NCBI RefSeq assembly: GCF_001279585.1
Contig: NZ_LGEC01000002.1
Coordinates: forward strand, 11,576 to 75,575
Origin: Nocardiopsis sp. NRRL B-16309
GTDB taxonomy: Bacteria > Actinomycetota > Actinomycetes > Streptosporangiales > Streptosporangiaceae
DNA: 64,000 nt
Direction: 5' to 3'
Under the pieces are notes generated by a model. It was given only the letters and a program-made list of their open reading frames with translations. It ran no database searches and was not told the DNA's origin. The stretch's first letter is position 1; every line of letters begins with the position of its first letter. A program made the position numbers and the translations under genes. Positions 33,337 to 40,713 of the stretch are shown here, piece by piece.

Positions 33337-34602
33337 GTGAGAACCACGCTCGTCCGACGAACCCTCATTCCCCTCGCTCTCGCGGCCCTGACGCTGGGCC
33401 TCATCGGCCCCACCGGCGCGGGCGCCGACTCCGACCCCCGCCTGTTCGAGGTCCACGGGCCGAACACCCCCGTGGAACGCACGGCGGTCGCCGCGACCGG
33501 CGCCGCCGTCGAGGAGGTCCGCGACGGCTCCGTCGTCGTCACCGCCACGCCCTCCGAGGCCGAGACCCTCGCCGACCTCGGCCACGAACTGACGGAGATC
33601 ACCCCCTCGCCGGTGCGCCCGCTCGCACCGGACGAGGGCTACACCACCTTCGGCGAACTGCGCGAGACCATCGACGAGGTGGTCGCCGACCACCCCGGCA
33701 TCGTCACGCAGTCCGTCGTCGGCCAGTCGTATGAGGGCCGTGACCTGGTCGCGGTCAAGATCAGCGACAACGCCGCCGTGGACGAGGACGAGCCGGAGGT
33801 CCTGTTCACCCACTCCCAGCACGCCCGCGAGCACCTCACCGTGGAGATGGCCGTCTACCTGATGCGCCTGCTGACCGACGAGTACGGCAGCGACGCGCGG
33901 ATCACGGACCTGGTGGACTCCCGGGAGATCTGGATCCTGCCCAACGTCAACCCCGACGGCTCCGAGTACGACATGGCGGGCTCCGACTGGCGGAGCTGGC
34001 GCAAGAACCGCCAGCCCAACCAGGGATCGTCCGCCGTGGGCACCGACATGAACCGCAACTGGGACCACCTCTGGGGCTGCTGCAACGGCTCCTCCGGCAG
34101 TCCGTCCAGCAGCACCTACCGCGGCGCGGCCCCGGAGTCGGCGCCCGAGGTGTCGGCGGTCGCGGACTTCGTGCGCGGCCGGGTGGTCGGCGGCGAGCAG
34201 CAGATCACCGCGGCCATCGACTTCCACACCTACAGCGAGCTCATCCTGTGGCCCTACGGCTACACCTACGACGAGGTCGGCCCGGGCATGACGCGCGAGG
34301 AGTACGACACCCACGCCGCCCTGGGCACCCACATGGCCGACGCCAACGGCTACACGCCCCAGCAGTCCAGCGACCTGTACATCACCGACGGGACGATCAA
34401 CGACTGGCTCTGGGGCGACCAGCGCATCGTCAACTTCACGTACGAGATGTACCCGCGCAGCTGGTGGGGCGGCGGCTTCTACCCGCCCTCGTACGTGATC
34501 GACCGGGAGACCTCCCGCAACAGGGAGGCCGTCCTGCGGCTGCTCGACTACGCCGACTGCCCCTACCGCATCATCGGTGAGGAGGAGGCGTACTGCTCCT
34601 GA
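33337..34602 (+). CDS. Secreted zinc carboxypeptidase, M14 family
   Basis: 421 residues. The GTG start at 33337 is chosen because GGAGG precedes it and the protein then begins with a clean signal peptide (MRTTLVRR, hydrophobic core, cleavage near GAGA-DSDP). A propeptide-like region (about 30-110) precedes the catalytic domain. Zinc ligands: HAREH near residue 160 (H-x-x-E) and the later IDFHTYSE His near residue 293. ILPNVNPDGSEY and WRKNRQPN contain the substrate Arg; the general-base Glu is in NFTYEMYPRSW. An ATG at 33289 would add 16 residues ahead of the signal and is less likely. Secreted peptidase with unknown specificity. Confidence 0.92.
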   Translation: MRTTLVRRTLIPLALAALTLGLIGPTGAGADSDPRLFEVHGPNTPVERTAVAATGAAVEEVRDGSVVVTATPSEAETLADLGHELTEITPSPVRPLAPDEGYTTFGELRETIDEVVADHPGIVTQSVVGQSYEGRDLVAVKISDNAAVDEDEPEVLFTHSQHAREHLTVEMAVYLMRLLTDEYGSDARITDLVDSREIWILPNVNPDGSEYDMAGSDWRSWRKNRQPNQGSSAVGTDMNRNWDHLWGCCNGSSGSPSSSTYRGAAPESAPEVSAVADFVRGRVVGGEQQITAAIDFHTYSELILWPYGYTYDEVGPGMTREEYDTHAALGTHMADANGYTPQQSSDLYITDGTINDWLWGDQRIVNFTYEMYPRSWWGGGFYPPSYVIDRETSRNREAVLRLLDYADCPYRIIGEEEAYCS

Positions 34603-34611
34603 CCGCCACAC

Positions 34612-34650
34612 GCCGCGGCCCCGGACACCTCGCGTGTCCGGGGCCGCGGC
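34612..34650 (+). terminator. Terminator of the carboxypeptidase gene
   Basis: Perfect 17-bp stem (34612-34628 with 34634-34650), 5-base loop, 9 bases after the stop codon. Confidence 0.9.
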
Positions 34651-34721
34651 TCCTTCGTTCTCCCCGCTCGACACGCCTCGCCCTAGGCTGAGGACACGTT
34701 CGTAGCACGGGGAAGGCCGTC

Positions 34722-34940
34722 ATGACCAAGGTCCTGATCGACATCGACCAAGAGGCGCTGGACAAGGCCGCCTCCGTACTGGGCACCACGACCCCGCAGG
34801 ACACGGTCAACGCAGCCCTTCGAGGCGTCGTCGACCGATACCATCTCCTGCCTGACCCGCCACGAGCGGGAGGGGGCATCAGCCCCGATACACCTCGCGA
34901 CGGTGCCCCACGTGAAGAACGTGAAGAACGAGAACCGTGA
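34722..34940 (+). pseudogene. VapB-like antitoxin remnant
   Basis: 72-codon ORF. Residues 1-40 (MTKVLIDIDQEALDKAASVL and GTTTPQDTVNAALRGVVDRY) match the ribbon-helix-helix VapB/DUF2191 antitoxin type common in actinobacteria. From about residue 41 the sequence is unlike any VapB tail and is low-complexity (PREEREEREP); no VapC toxin follows. The last 62 bases overlap the 3' end of the oppositely oriented relE-like gene. The simplest reading is an antitoxin whose 3' part and partner toxin were lost at a recombination junction with the relBE-type module. It could still make a functional DNA-binding fragment. Confidence 0.55.
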
Positions 34941-35160
34941 CGATTCCATCCTGGATATCCGCGATGATCCGGTAGTCCCCGACCCGATAGCGCCAGAGGT
35001 CGCCCAGCCGGTTGCCTTTCAAAGCATCCCCGATCGCTCGGGGATCATCGGAGCCAGCGATTCGGTCGTTCAGGAACCGAAGGATCCTCCTGGCCGCCTG
35101 GTGATCCAGCTTGCGCAGTTCACGCTTGGCGTCGTCGTAGAGCTCAACTTTCCAGGTCAT
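34879..35160 (-). CDS. RelE/ParE-family toxin
   Basis: 93 residues. RelE-like fold: WKVELYDDAKRELRKLDHQAARRILRFLNDRI, then DALKGNRLGDLWRYRVGDYRIIADIQDG and a C-terminal VLVLHVLHVGHRREVYRG. The R-x-G-x-Y-R-I core and the terminal H-R-R-E-x-Y are typical of RelE mRNA interferases that cut at the ribosomal A site. The ATG lies 17 bases inside the antitoxin gene, the usual toxin-antitoxin coupling. Toxin activity is inferred. Confidence 0.88.
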   Translation of the reverse strand: MTWKVELYDDAKRELRKLDHQAARRILRFLNDRIAGSDDPRAIGDALKGNRLGDLWRYRVGDYRIIADIQDGIVTVLVLHVLHVGHRREVYRG

Positions 35161-35368
35161 ACTCGTCCATCACATCGGAGAGCGGCGTCGTACCGCCCCG
35201 CCCCGCCCGCAGGTCTTCAAGCCTGCTCTCCGCGAGGTAGACCTCTTCCAGCTCATCCAGGTGGGCGACGATCGCTTCCCGGGCATAGAAGCTCTTCGAC
35301 CTGCCCGTTTCCTTGGCCAGAGCTTCGAGTCTCTCCTCGATCTCCGCCGGAAGCCGCAGTGCCAGCAT
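35144..35368 (-). CDS. RelB-like antitoxin (ribbon-helix-helix)
   Basis: 74 residues starting MLALRLPAEIEERLEALAKE followed by TGRSKSFYAREAIVAHLDELEEVYLAE, the standard RHH DNA-binding and linker pattern of RelB/DUF6290-type antitoxins; the acidic C-terminus (DVMDEYDLES) should bind the toxin. ATG 35368 has GGGAGG 7 bases upstream. That binding site lies in one arm of a 44-bp palindrome (35373-35416), the likely operator and possible RNA hairpin. Gene order antitoxin then toxin, overlapping by 17 bases. Confidence 0.87.
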   Translation of the reverse strand: MLALRLPAEIEERLEALAKETGRSKSFYAREAIVAHLDELEEVYLAESRLEDLRAGRGGTTPLSDVMDEYDLES

Positions 35369-35372
35369 GGTG

Positions 35373-35416
35373 GACCTCCCTGGGTTGCTATACAAGTATT
35401 GCAACCCAGGGAGGTC
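35373..35416 (-). promoter_or_regulatory. 44-bp palindrome between allB and the relBE-type module
   Basis: 16-bp perfect arms (35373-35388 and 35401-35416). The 12-base centre pairs further (ATAC-AA-GTAT) after one T-T mismatch. It can serve as operator for the RHH antitoxin and, when transcribed from allB, as a strong hairpin that ends transcription or hides the antitoxin ribosome binding site (GGGAGG) in its 3' arm. A TATAGC in the centre is a possible -10. Confidence 0.7.
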
Positions 35417-35436
35417 ATGAGGTCGAGCCCTCGCGA

Positions 35437-36786
35437 TCAGTCGCGGGCGAGCAGGTGGCCCCGGGGTTGCGCGAGGTCGATCTCCTCACCGCGCAGCAGG
35501 GTGCGGCGCACCCGCCCCTGCAGCTCGGCGCCGTCGTAGGCGCTCACCGGGTTCCTGTGCGCCAGCTCGCGCACGTCCACCCGGATCGTCTCGTCCGGGG
35601 CCACGATCGCGAAGTCCGCGTCGTTGCCCTCCGCGATGGCGCCCTTGCCGCGCAGCCCCGCGACACGGGTCGGCCCCTCGGCCATCCACCGCACCACGTC
35701 GACCAGCGTCGCCCCCCGGCGGCGCGCCTCGGTCCACACCGCCGAGAAGCCCACCTGGAGCCCGGACACGCCGCCCCAGGCGGTCCCGAAGTCACCCGTG
35801 TCCAGGTCCTTCAGGTCCTCGGTGCTGGGAGAGTGATCGCTGACCACGCAGTCGATCAGGCCGTCCATGAGCGCCCGCCACAGCAGGTCGCGGTTGGCCG
35901 AGGAGCGGATGGGCGGGCAGCACTTGTACTGCGTGGCCCCGTCCGGGATCGTCTCCGCCGCCAGCGTCAGGTAGTGCGGGCAGGTCTCCACGGTCAGCGG
36001 CACGCCGTCGGCCCTGGCCTGGGAGATCAGCGGCAGTGCCGACGCGCTGGACAGGTGGAGCACGTGGGCCCGCGTCCCCGTGCGCCGCGCGGTCTCGATC
36101 ACCAGCGCGATGGCGGCGTGCTCGGCCTCGTCCGGGCGCGAGGCCAGGAAGTCCGCGTAGTCGCGGCCGTGCGCGGCCGGGGCGCCGTCCAATACCCCGG
36201 GGTCCTCGGCGTGCACGATGATCTGGCCGCCGAAGGCGCCGATGGCCTCCATCGCGGTCGCCAGCTCCGTGGGCGACAGGTGCCCGAACTCGTCGACGCC
36301 GGACGGGGACAGGAACGCCTTGAACCCGTACACGCCCTGCTCGTGCAGGGCCACGAGCTCCTTGGTCCGCCCCGGCTGGGAGTTCTCCGGGACCGCGCCG
36401 CCCCAGAAGCCGACGTCGACGCTCACCCGGGCCCGGGCCACCGCGCGCTTGGCGGCCAGCCCCTCGACGGTGGTGGTCGGCGGCACGCTGTTGAGCGGCA
36501 TGTCCACGAGCGTGGTCACCCCGCCCAGGGCGGCGGCGCGCGTGGCGCTCGCGAAGCCCTCCCACTCGGTGCGTCCGGGTTCGTTGACGTGCACGTGGGA
36601 GTCGACCAGCCCGGGCAGCAGGACCTCGTCCCCGGCCAGGACGATCTCCCGGGTTCCGGAGGCGTCCGCGTCCGCGCCCGGCAGGACCGCGGCGGTGCGC
36701 CCGCCGGAGACGGCCACGGTCACCGCGCGCTCGCCGTCGGGGGTGATGGCGCGCGCGGCGCGAATGAGGAGGTCGTGGTGGGTCAT
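35437..36786 (-). CDS. allB: Allantoinase
   Basis: 449 residues; opens the allantoin ring to allantoate. Amidohydrolase fold: LLPGLVDSHVHVNEPGRTEWEGF carries the HxH metal ligands and the family motif, the bridging Lys is in YGFKAFLSPSGVDEF, further His are in VHAEDP, VLHLSSA and the Asp in VSDHSPSTEDLK. The motif after VHVNEPGR and the DF-x-AWGGVSGLQ segment distinguish allantoinase from dihydroorotase and hydantoinase. ATG overlaps the stop of the upstream DUF6986 gene (ATGA). The relBE palindrome lies just beyond the stop codon. Confidence 0.95.
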   Translation of the reverse strand: MTHHDLLIRAARAITPDGERAVTVAVSGGRTAAVLPGADADASGTREIVLAGDEVLLPGLVDSHVHVNEPGRTEWEGFASATRAAALGGVTTLVDMPLNSVPPTTTVEGLAAKRAVARARVSVDVGFWGGAVPENSQPGRTKELVALHEQGVYGFKAFLSPSGVDEFGHLSPTELATAMEAIGAFGGQIIVHAEDPGVLDGAPAAHGRDYADFLASRPDEAEHAAIALVIETARRTGTRAHVLHLSSASALPLISQARADGVPLTVETCPHYLTLAAETIPDGATQYKCCPPIRSSANRDLLWRALMDGLIDCVVSDHSPSTEDLKDLDTGDFGTAWGGVSGLQVGFSAVWTEARRRGATLVDVVRWMAEGPTRVAGLRGKGAIAEGNDADFAIVAPDETIRVDVRELAHRNPVSAYDGAELQGRVRRTLLRGEEIDLAQPRGHLLARD

Positions 36787-38066
36787 GCGTTCTCCTGTCC
36801 GATGCGGCGCGTGGCCAGGGCCACCAGCGTCGCGGTGTCCGTTCCGGTGCGCCCGGCGACCTCGGTCTCGTCCAGCGCTCCACAGCGCAGCCCGTTGACC
36901 AGGGCCGACGCCAGCGCCTGCGCGGTGGCGGGCTCGTCCATCACCCCGCCGGCGACCGCTCCGAAGTAGGCCCTGAGCCGGGCGGCGGCGGGCTCGAAGG
37001 CCTCCCGGTAGAAGGCGTAGGTGGCCAGGAAGCGCATCGGCAGCTGGTGGGGGTGGACGTCCCAGCCCTGGTAGAAGCCGCGCTCCAGGGAGCGCCGGAC
37101 CAGCGAGGCGTGCAGGTCCCACGCCTCGTGGACCTCCTGGCGGCTGCCCACCGGCAGGACGTTGCTGCCGCCGTCGGACAGCCACACGCCGGTTCCGGCG
37201 GCGGCCACCTGCATGACCGCCTTGGCGTGGTCGGCGACCGGGTGCGCCAGGCTCTGGTGCGCGGCGGTGATCCCGCAGGCGGCGCTGTAGTCGTAGGTGC
37301 CGTAGTGCAGGGCGGTGACCCTGCCCTGCCCGGCGCGGATCATGTGCGGCACGGCCGCGGTGCCGTCGGGCAGCAGGACCGACTGCGGTGTCTCGATCTG
37401 CAGCTCGAAGCGCAGCCGCCCCTCGGGCAGGTCGAAGCGCCGCTCCAGGCGCTCGGCCACCCAGGCCATGGCTTCCACGTGCTCGACGGAGGTGATCTTG
37501 GGGAGCGTGAGGAGCAGGTTGTCGGGGAGCGAGCCGTGCCGGTCCAGCAGGGTCTGGAGGAAGAGGGTGAGGCTGCGGACGCCGCGGTGCCGGCCGGCCG
37601 CCTCCATCCCCTTCATCCGGATGCCGAAGTAGGGAGTGGCGCCGCCCTGGGCGAGGTCGGCGGCGAACGCCTCGGCGACGGCGGTCACGTCGGCGTCCTC
37701 GCCCTCGTCGCCGTGGTCGCCGTAACCGTCCTCCAGGTCGGCGCGCAGGTCCTCGATCGGCTCGCGGGCGAGCTTGTCGTGGACGCGGGAGAGGAGGTCG
37801 GACAGCTCCGCCTCGCTCATCCTCCTCGTCTGGTCGAGCTCGTCGGGCTTGGGCGCGAACTCGGTGAGCGCCTCCGACGCACGCCGCCCCCAGTCGGCGG
37901 CCAGACCGGCGCGGACGCGGTCCGCCGGGACGTAGACGGTGTGGACCGGCTGGCGGGCCGCGTTCGCGCCCGGGTAGTCGCGGGCCAGGCGCGCGTCGGC
38001 GTCGGCCAGGCGCGCGTCCAGCGCGGCCGTGAGTTCGCCGAGGTCCAGAGGGCTGTCCGATGCCAC
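36783..38066 (-). CDS. CitE/HpcH-like TIM-barrel protein, DUF6986 family
   Basis: 427 residues, GTG start. The sequence has features of the HpcH/HpaI aldolase/citrate lyase beta superfamily: YFGIRMKGMEA, LLLTLPKITSVEHVEAM, RFELQIETPQSVLLPDGTAAVP (Glu metal ligand), TALHYGTYDYSAACGITAAHQ and a C-terminal helical domain. The family is seen beside allantoin genes in other actinobacteria. The overlapping codons with allB show co-expression. CitE-like proteins include malate-synthase-like and malyl-CoA enzymes, so a step that consumes glyoxylate is a reasonable inference, but no activity is known to me. Confidence 0.75.
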   Translation of the reverse strand: MASDSPLDLGELTAALDARLADADARLARDYPGANAARQPVHTVYVPADRVRAGLAADWGRRASEALTEFAPKPDELDQTRRMSEAELSDLLSRVHDKLAREPIEDLRADLEDGYGDHGDEGEDADVTAVAEAFAADLAQGGATPYFGIRMKGMEAAGRHRGVRSLTLFLQTLLDRHGSLPDNLLLTLPKITSVEHVEAMAWVAERLERRFDLPEGRLRFELQIETPQSVLLPDGTAAVPHMIRAGQGRVTALHYGTYDYSAACGITAAHQSLAHPVADHAKAVMQVAAAGTGVWLSDGGSNVLPVGSRQEVHEAWDLHASLVRRSLERGFYQGWDVHPHQLPMRFLATYAFYREAFEPAAARLRAYFGAVAGGVMDEPATAQALASALVNGLRCGALDETEVAGRTGTDTATLVALATRRIGQENA

Positions 38067-38146
38067 GTGTTCAGTGTCCTCTCCGTAGGCCGGAGCCCCG
38101 CGCTCCCCCGCGCCCGGACTCCGGATTTCTATATGCGGATACTAAC

Positions 38147-38270
38147 TTCTGCCATCCGGAACAACAAGGGATACCCAGCGGGAAAGCCGCCCACCGTGCC
38201 CGGTTCGCGACGCGGCCGTCGCCCTCACCGCGGCATCGAGATGGCGGGAAGTACTTTTCGTATTGCAGAA
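38147..38270. promoter_or_regulatory. IclR-type operators in the DUF6986/allB - iclR divergent promoter region
   Basis: Two sites: TTCTGCCATCCGGAA (38147-38161), nearer the DUF6986-allB operon, and TTTCGTATTGCAGAA (38256-38270), 45 bases ahead of the regulator gene. Both follow the form seen at 23759 and 24037, with a conserved spacing of five bases between half sites. The region is AT-richer than its surroundings, as expected for promoters. Confidence 0.55.
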
Positions 38271-38314
38271 TAGAACCGATGACTTCAGCGGCCCACAACT
38301 CGGGAGCATGACCT

Positions 38315-39115
38315 TTGTCAGACTCGCTGCCCCCCATCGACGCCCCGCGCCCGGAGACCTCCGGCAAGCGCGCCGGCGGCGTGCAGTCCCTCGACCGTGC
38401 CTTCGCCCTGCTGGAGATCATGGCCGAGGCAGGCGGTGAGGCCTCGCTCAGCCAGTTGGCCGACGCCTCCGGGCTGCCGCTTCCGACCATCCACCGCATC
38501 ATCCGCACCCTGGTCGGCAACGGCTACGTGCGCCAGCTGCCCTCGCGGCGCTACGCGCTCGGCCCGCGGCTGATCGGCCTGGGCGACAAGGCCTCGCAGA
38601 TGATGAGCACCTGGGCCCGCCCGCACCTCGCCCAGCTCGTGGAGGACCTCGGCGAGACCGCCAACCTCGCCATGCTGGACGGCGACAAGGTCATCTACGT
38701 CGCGCAGGTCCCGTCCCCGCACGCCATGCGCATGTTCACCGAGGTCGGCCGCCGGGTCCTGCCGCACTCGGCCGGGGTCGGCAAGGCCCTGCTGTCCCAG
38801 CTCACCGACGAGGAGGCGCTGGCCACCGTCCAGCGCACGGGCATGCCCGCCGCCACCGACCGCACCATCGTCGACCCCGACACGTTCGTCGCCGAGCTCC
38901 ACCGCATCCGCAAGGACGGCTACGCCATCGACGACGGCGAGCAGGAGATCGGCGTCCGCTGCGTCGCGGTCCCGGTCGACGGCGCCCCCTCCGGCATGGC
39001 GGTGTCCGTCTCCGGCCCCGAGGCCCGCGTGCACTGGGACTTCGTCAGCCGCGCCGCCCCGATCGTGCAGCGCTGCGCCACCGCCCTGGCCGCCGACCTC
39101 AACAACCAGGGCTGA
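38315..39115 (+). CDS. IclR-family transcriptional regulator, probable repressor of allantoin/urate catabolism
   Basis: 266 residues. Winged helix: GGVQSLDRAFALLEIMAEAGGE, SLSQLADASGLPLPTIHRIIRTLVGNGYV. The C-terminal effector domain has ETANLAMLDGDKVIYVAQVPS, SAGVGKALLSQL and EIGVRCVAVPVDGA. It resembles Streptomyces AllR, which responds to allantoin-pathway intermediates such as glyoxylate or allantoate. TTG start at 38315 with GGGAG 8 bases upstream. Divergent from DUF6986-allB. Matching palindromes at four promoter sites make it the likely regulator of both halves of the ureide region. Confidence 0.85.
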   Translation: MSDSLPPIDAPRPETSGKRAGGVQSLDRAFALLEIMAEAGGEASLSQLADASGLPLPTIHRIIRTLVGNGYVRQLPSRRYALGPRLIGLGDKASQMMSTWARPHLAQLVEDLGETANLAMLDGDKVIYVAQVPSPHAMRMFTEVGRRVLPHSAGVGKALLSQLTDEEALATVQRTGMPAATDRTIVDPDTFVAELHRIRKDGYAIDDGEQEIGVRCVAVPVDGAPSGMAVSVSGPEARVHWDFVSRAAPIVQRCATALAADLNNQG

Positions 39116-39152
39116 CCCCGGCCCCACCGGTGGGCCGACCGCGCGCCCACAG

Positions 39153-39258
39153 CCCCTGGGGTTCGACGTAGACCCGGGGGTTGGAGGTCGGCCCCCGGGT
39201 TGTGACATAGGCCCCAGGGGTGGAACGTGCACGCGTGGTCCTGCGTGAGCCCCAGGGG
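39153..39258. repeat. Degenerate 20-bp tandem repeat with C4/G4 blocks
   Basis: Units starting near 39153, 39173, 39192 and 39212 share CCCC-N-GGGGT followed by TNGANGT, period about 20; a fifth C4-N-G5 block lies at 39250. Each unit can form a small hairpin. It lies downstream of the IclR gene and could act as a terminator, although the sequence is decayed. Confidence 0.6.
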
Positions 39259-39298
39259 GAGGTAGGGCGTTCAGACTGCGGGGCCACAGGGGGTGTCG

Positions 39299-39365
39299 CG
39301 AGGGGCGCGCCAGTGTTCTGCAGGAGGAGACGGGGCCGCCGCGAGGAACGAGCGGAGGCCCCAAA
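39299..39365. repeat. Dispersed intergenic repeat module (copy near era)
   Basis: CGAGGGGCGCGCC...CTGCAGG and GCGAGGAACGAGCGGAGGCCC recur at 63838-63910 at the right end of the window, in the same class of position (3' of a gene). Roughly 20-base blocks are identical while the spacers differ. Confidence 0.6.
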
Positions 39366-39390
39366 AAACACAGCGGAGGCCCCCAGAAAA

Positions 39391-40359
39391 CTACGTCTGC
39401 TGGTCGAAACCCAGCTTCCGCAGCTGCTTGGGGTCGCGCTGCCAGTCCTTGGCCACGCGCACCCGCAGGTCCAGGAACACCCGCTGACCCAGCAGGGCCT
39501 CGATCTGCTTGCGCGCCCGCGACCCCACGTCGCGCAGGCGCGAGCCCTTGGAGCCGATCACGATGGCCTTCTGACTGGGGCGCTCCACGTACAGCGACGC
39601 GTAGATGTCCACCAGCTCCTTGCCCGGCCGCGTGTTCTCCCGCTCGTACATCTCGTCCACGACCACCGCGATGGAGTGCGGCAGCTCGTCGCGCACGCCC
39701 TCCAGCGCCGCCTCGCGGACGAGTTCCGCCACGAGCATCTCGTCGGGCTCGTCGGTCAGGTCGCCGTCCGGGTACAGCGGCGGCCCCTCGGGCAGGTGCG
39801 AGCACAGCACACCGGTGACCGTGTCCAGCTGGAACCCGCTCTGGGCCGAGACCGGAACGATGTCGGCCCAGTCGCCCAGCTCGTCCACGGCCATCAGGTG
39901 CTTGCCCACGGCCTCCTTGTCGACCTTGTCGGTCTTGGTGACCAGGGCGACCACCGGGGTGTTGGTCTGCTCGGCCAGTTCCCTGGCGATGTAGGTGTCA
40001 CCCCGGCCGATCGGTTCGTCGGCGGGCAGGCAGAACGCGATGACGTCCACCTCGACCAGCGTGGACCGCACCAGCGAGTCCAGCCGCTCCCCCAGCAGGG
40101 TCCGCGGCTTGTGCAGGCCCGGCGTGTCCACGATGATCAGCTGCGCCTCGGGGCGGTGCACGATGCCCCGCACGGTACGCCGCGTGGTCTGGGGCCGGTT
40201 GCTGGTGATCGCCACCTTCTGCCCGACCAGCGCGTTCATCAGAGTGGACTTGCCCACGTTGGGGCGGCCGACGAAACAGGCGAACCCGCTGCGGAAACCC
40301 TCCGGGAAGGAGGGCATCTCCAGCGGTACGCGCAGTCTCTCCAGGTCGAGGTCGTTCAT
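39391..40359 (-). CDS. era: GTPase Era
   Basis: 322 residues; 16S rRNA maturation and 30S assembly. G1 GRPNVGKST, G2 region RRTVRGI, G3 DTPGLHKP, G4 TKTD and G5 SAQSG are intact. The C-terminal KH domain contains VVVDEMYERE, AIVIGSKGSRLRDVGSRARKQIEALLG and RVAKDWQRDPKQLRKLGF. Follows the ybeY-corC-cytidine-deaminase-like genes closely, as in most actinobacteria. Confidence 0.97.
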   Translation of the reverse strand: MNDLDLERLRVPLEMPSFPEGFRSGFACFVGRPNVGKSTLMNALVGQKVAITSNRPQTTRRTVRGIVHRPEAQLIIVDTPGLHKPRTLLGERLDSLVRSTLVEVDVIAFCLPADEPIGRGDTYIARELAEQTNTPVVALVTKTDKVDKEAVGKHLMAVDELGDWADIVPVSAQSGFQLDTVTGVLCSHLPEGPPLYPDGDLTDEPDEMLVAELVREAALEGVRDELPHSIAVVVDEMYERENTRPGKELVDIYASLYVERPSQKAIVIGSKGSRLRDVGSRARKQIEALLGQRVFLDLRVRVAKDWQRDPKQLRKLGFDQQT

Positions 40360-40368
40360 CGTTCCTAC

Positions 40369-40713
40369 TCAGCGCCGGGTGATGCTCGCGGGCACCCCGT
40401 CGGGGGCGGCGATCACCACCACCTGGGTCTTCAGGTCTTCCGCCACCGCGCGGTCGTCCTCGGTCAGTTCCTTCGCCTGGGTGACGACCACCGCGGCCTC
40501 CAGGGCGGAGGCCTCACTGGACACGGCGGCGGCCACCGCCGCCTGCAGAGCCGTCAGCGACAGGGACGGCAGTGCCACCGTCGTCGCCACGTACGTGCGC
40601 CCGGTCTCGTCGCGCACCGCCGCGCCCTCCGGCGCGGCGTTGCGGGCGCGTGAGGCGCGCGCGAGGGTGATGAGCTTGCCGTCCTCGGGGCCGAGCCCCG
40701 TCGTGTCCGTCAC
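40369..40713 (-). CDS. Cytidine deaminase-like protein without catalytic residues
   Basis: 114 residues. The core ARNAAPEGAAVRDETGRTYVATTVALPSLSLTALQAAVAAAVSSEASALEAAVVVTQ resembles cytidine deaminase. However, the zinc-binding HAE/CAE and PCxxC motifs are missing: the protein contains no Cys and no His. It is therefore probably not a deaminase. Such proteins lie between corC and era in many actinobacteria, which implies a conserved but unknown role. ATGA overlap with corC. Confidence 0.75.
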   Translation of the reverse strand: MTDTTGLGPEDGKLITLARASRARNAAPEGAAVRDETGRTYVATTVALPSLSLTALQAAVAAAVSSEASALEAAVVVTQAKELTEDDRAVAEDLKTQVVVIAAPDGVPASITRR

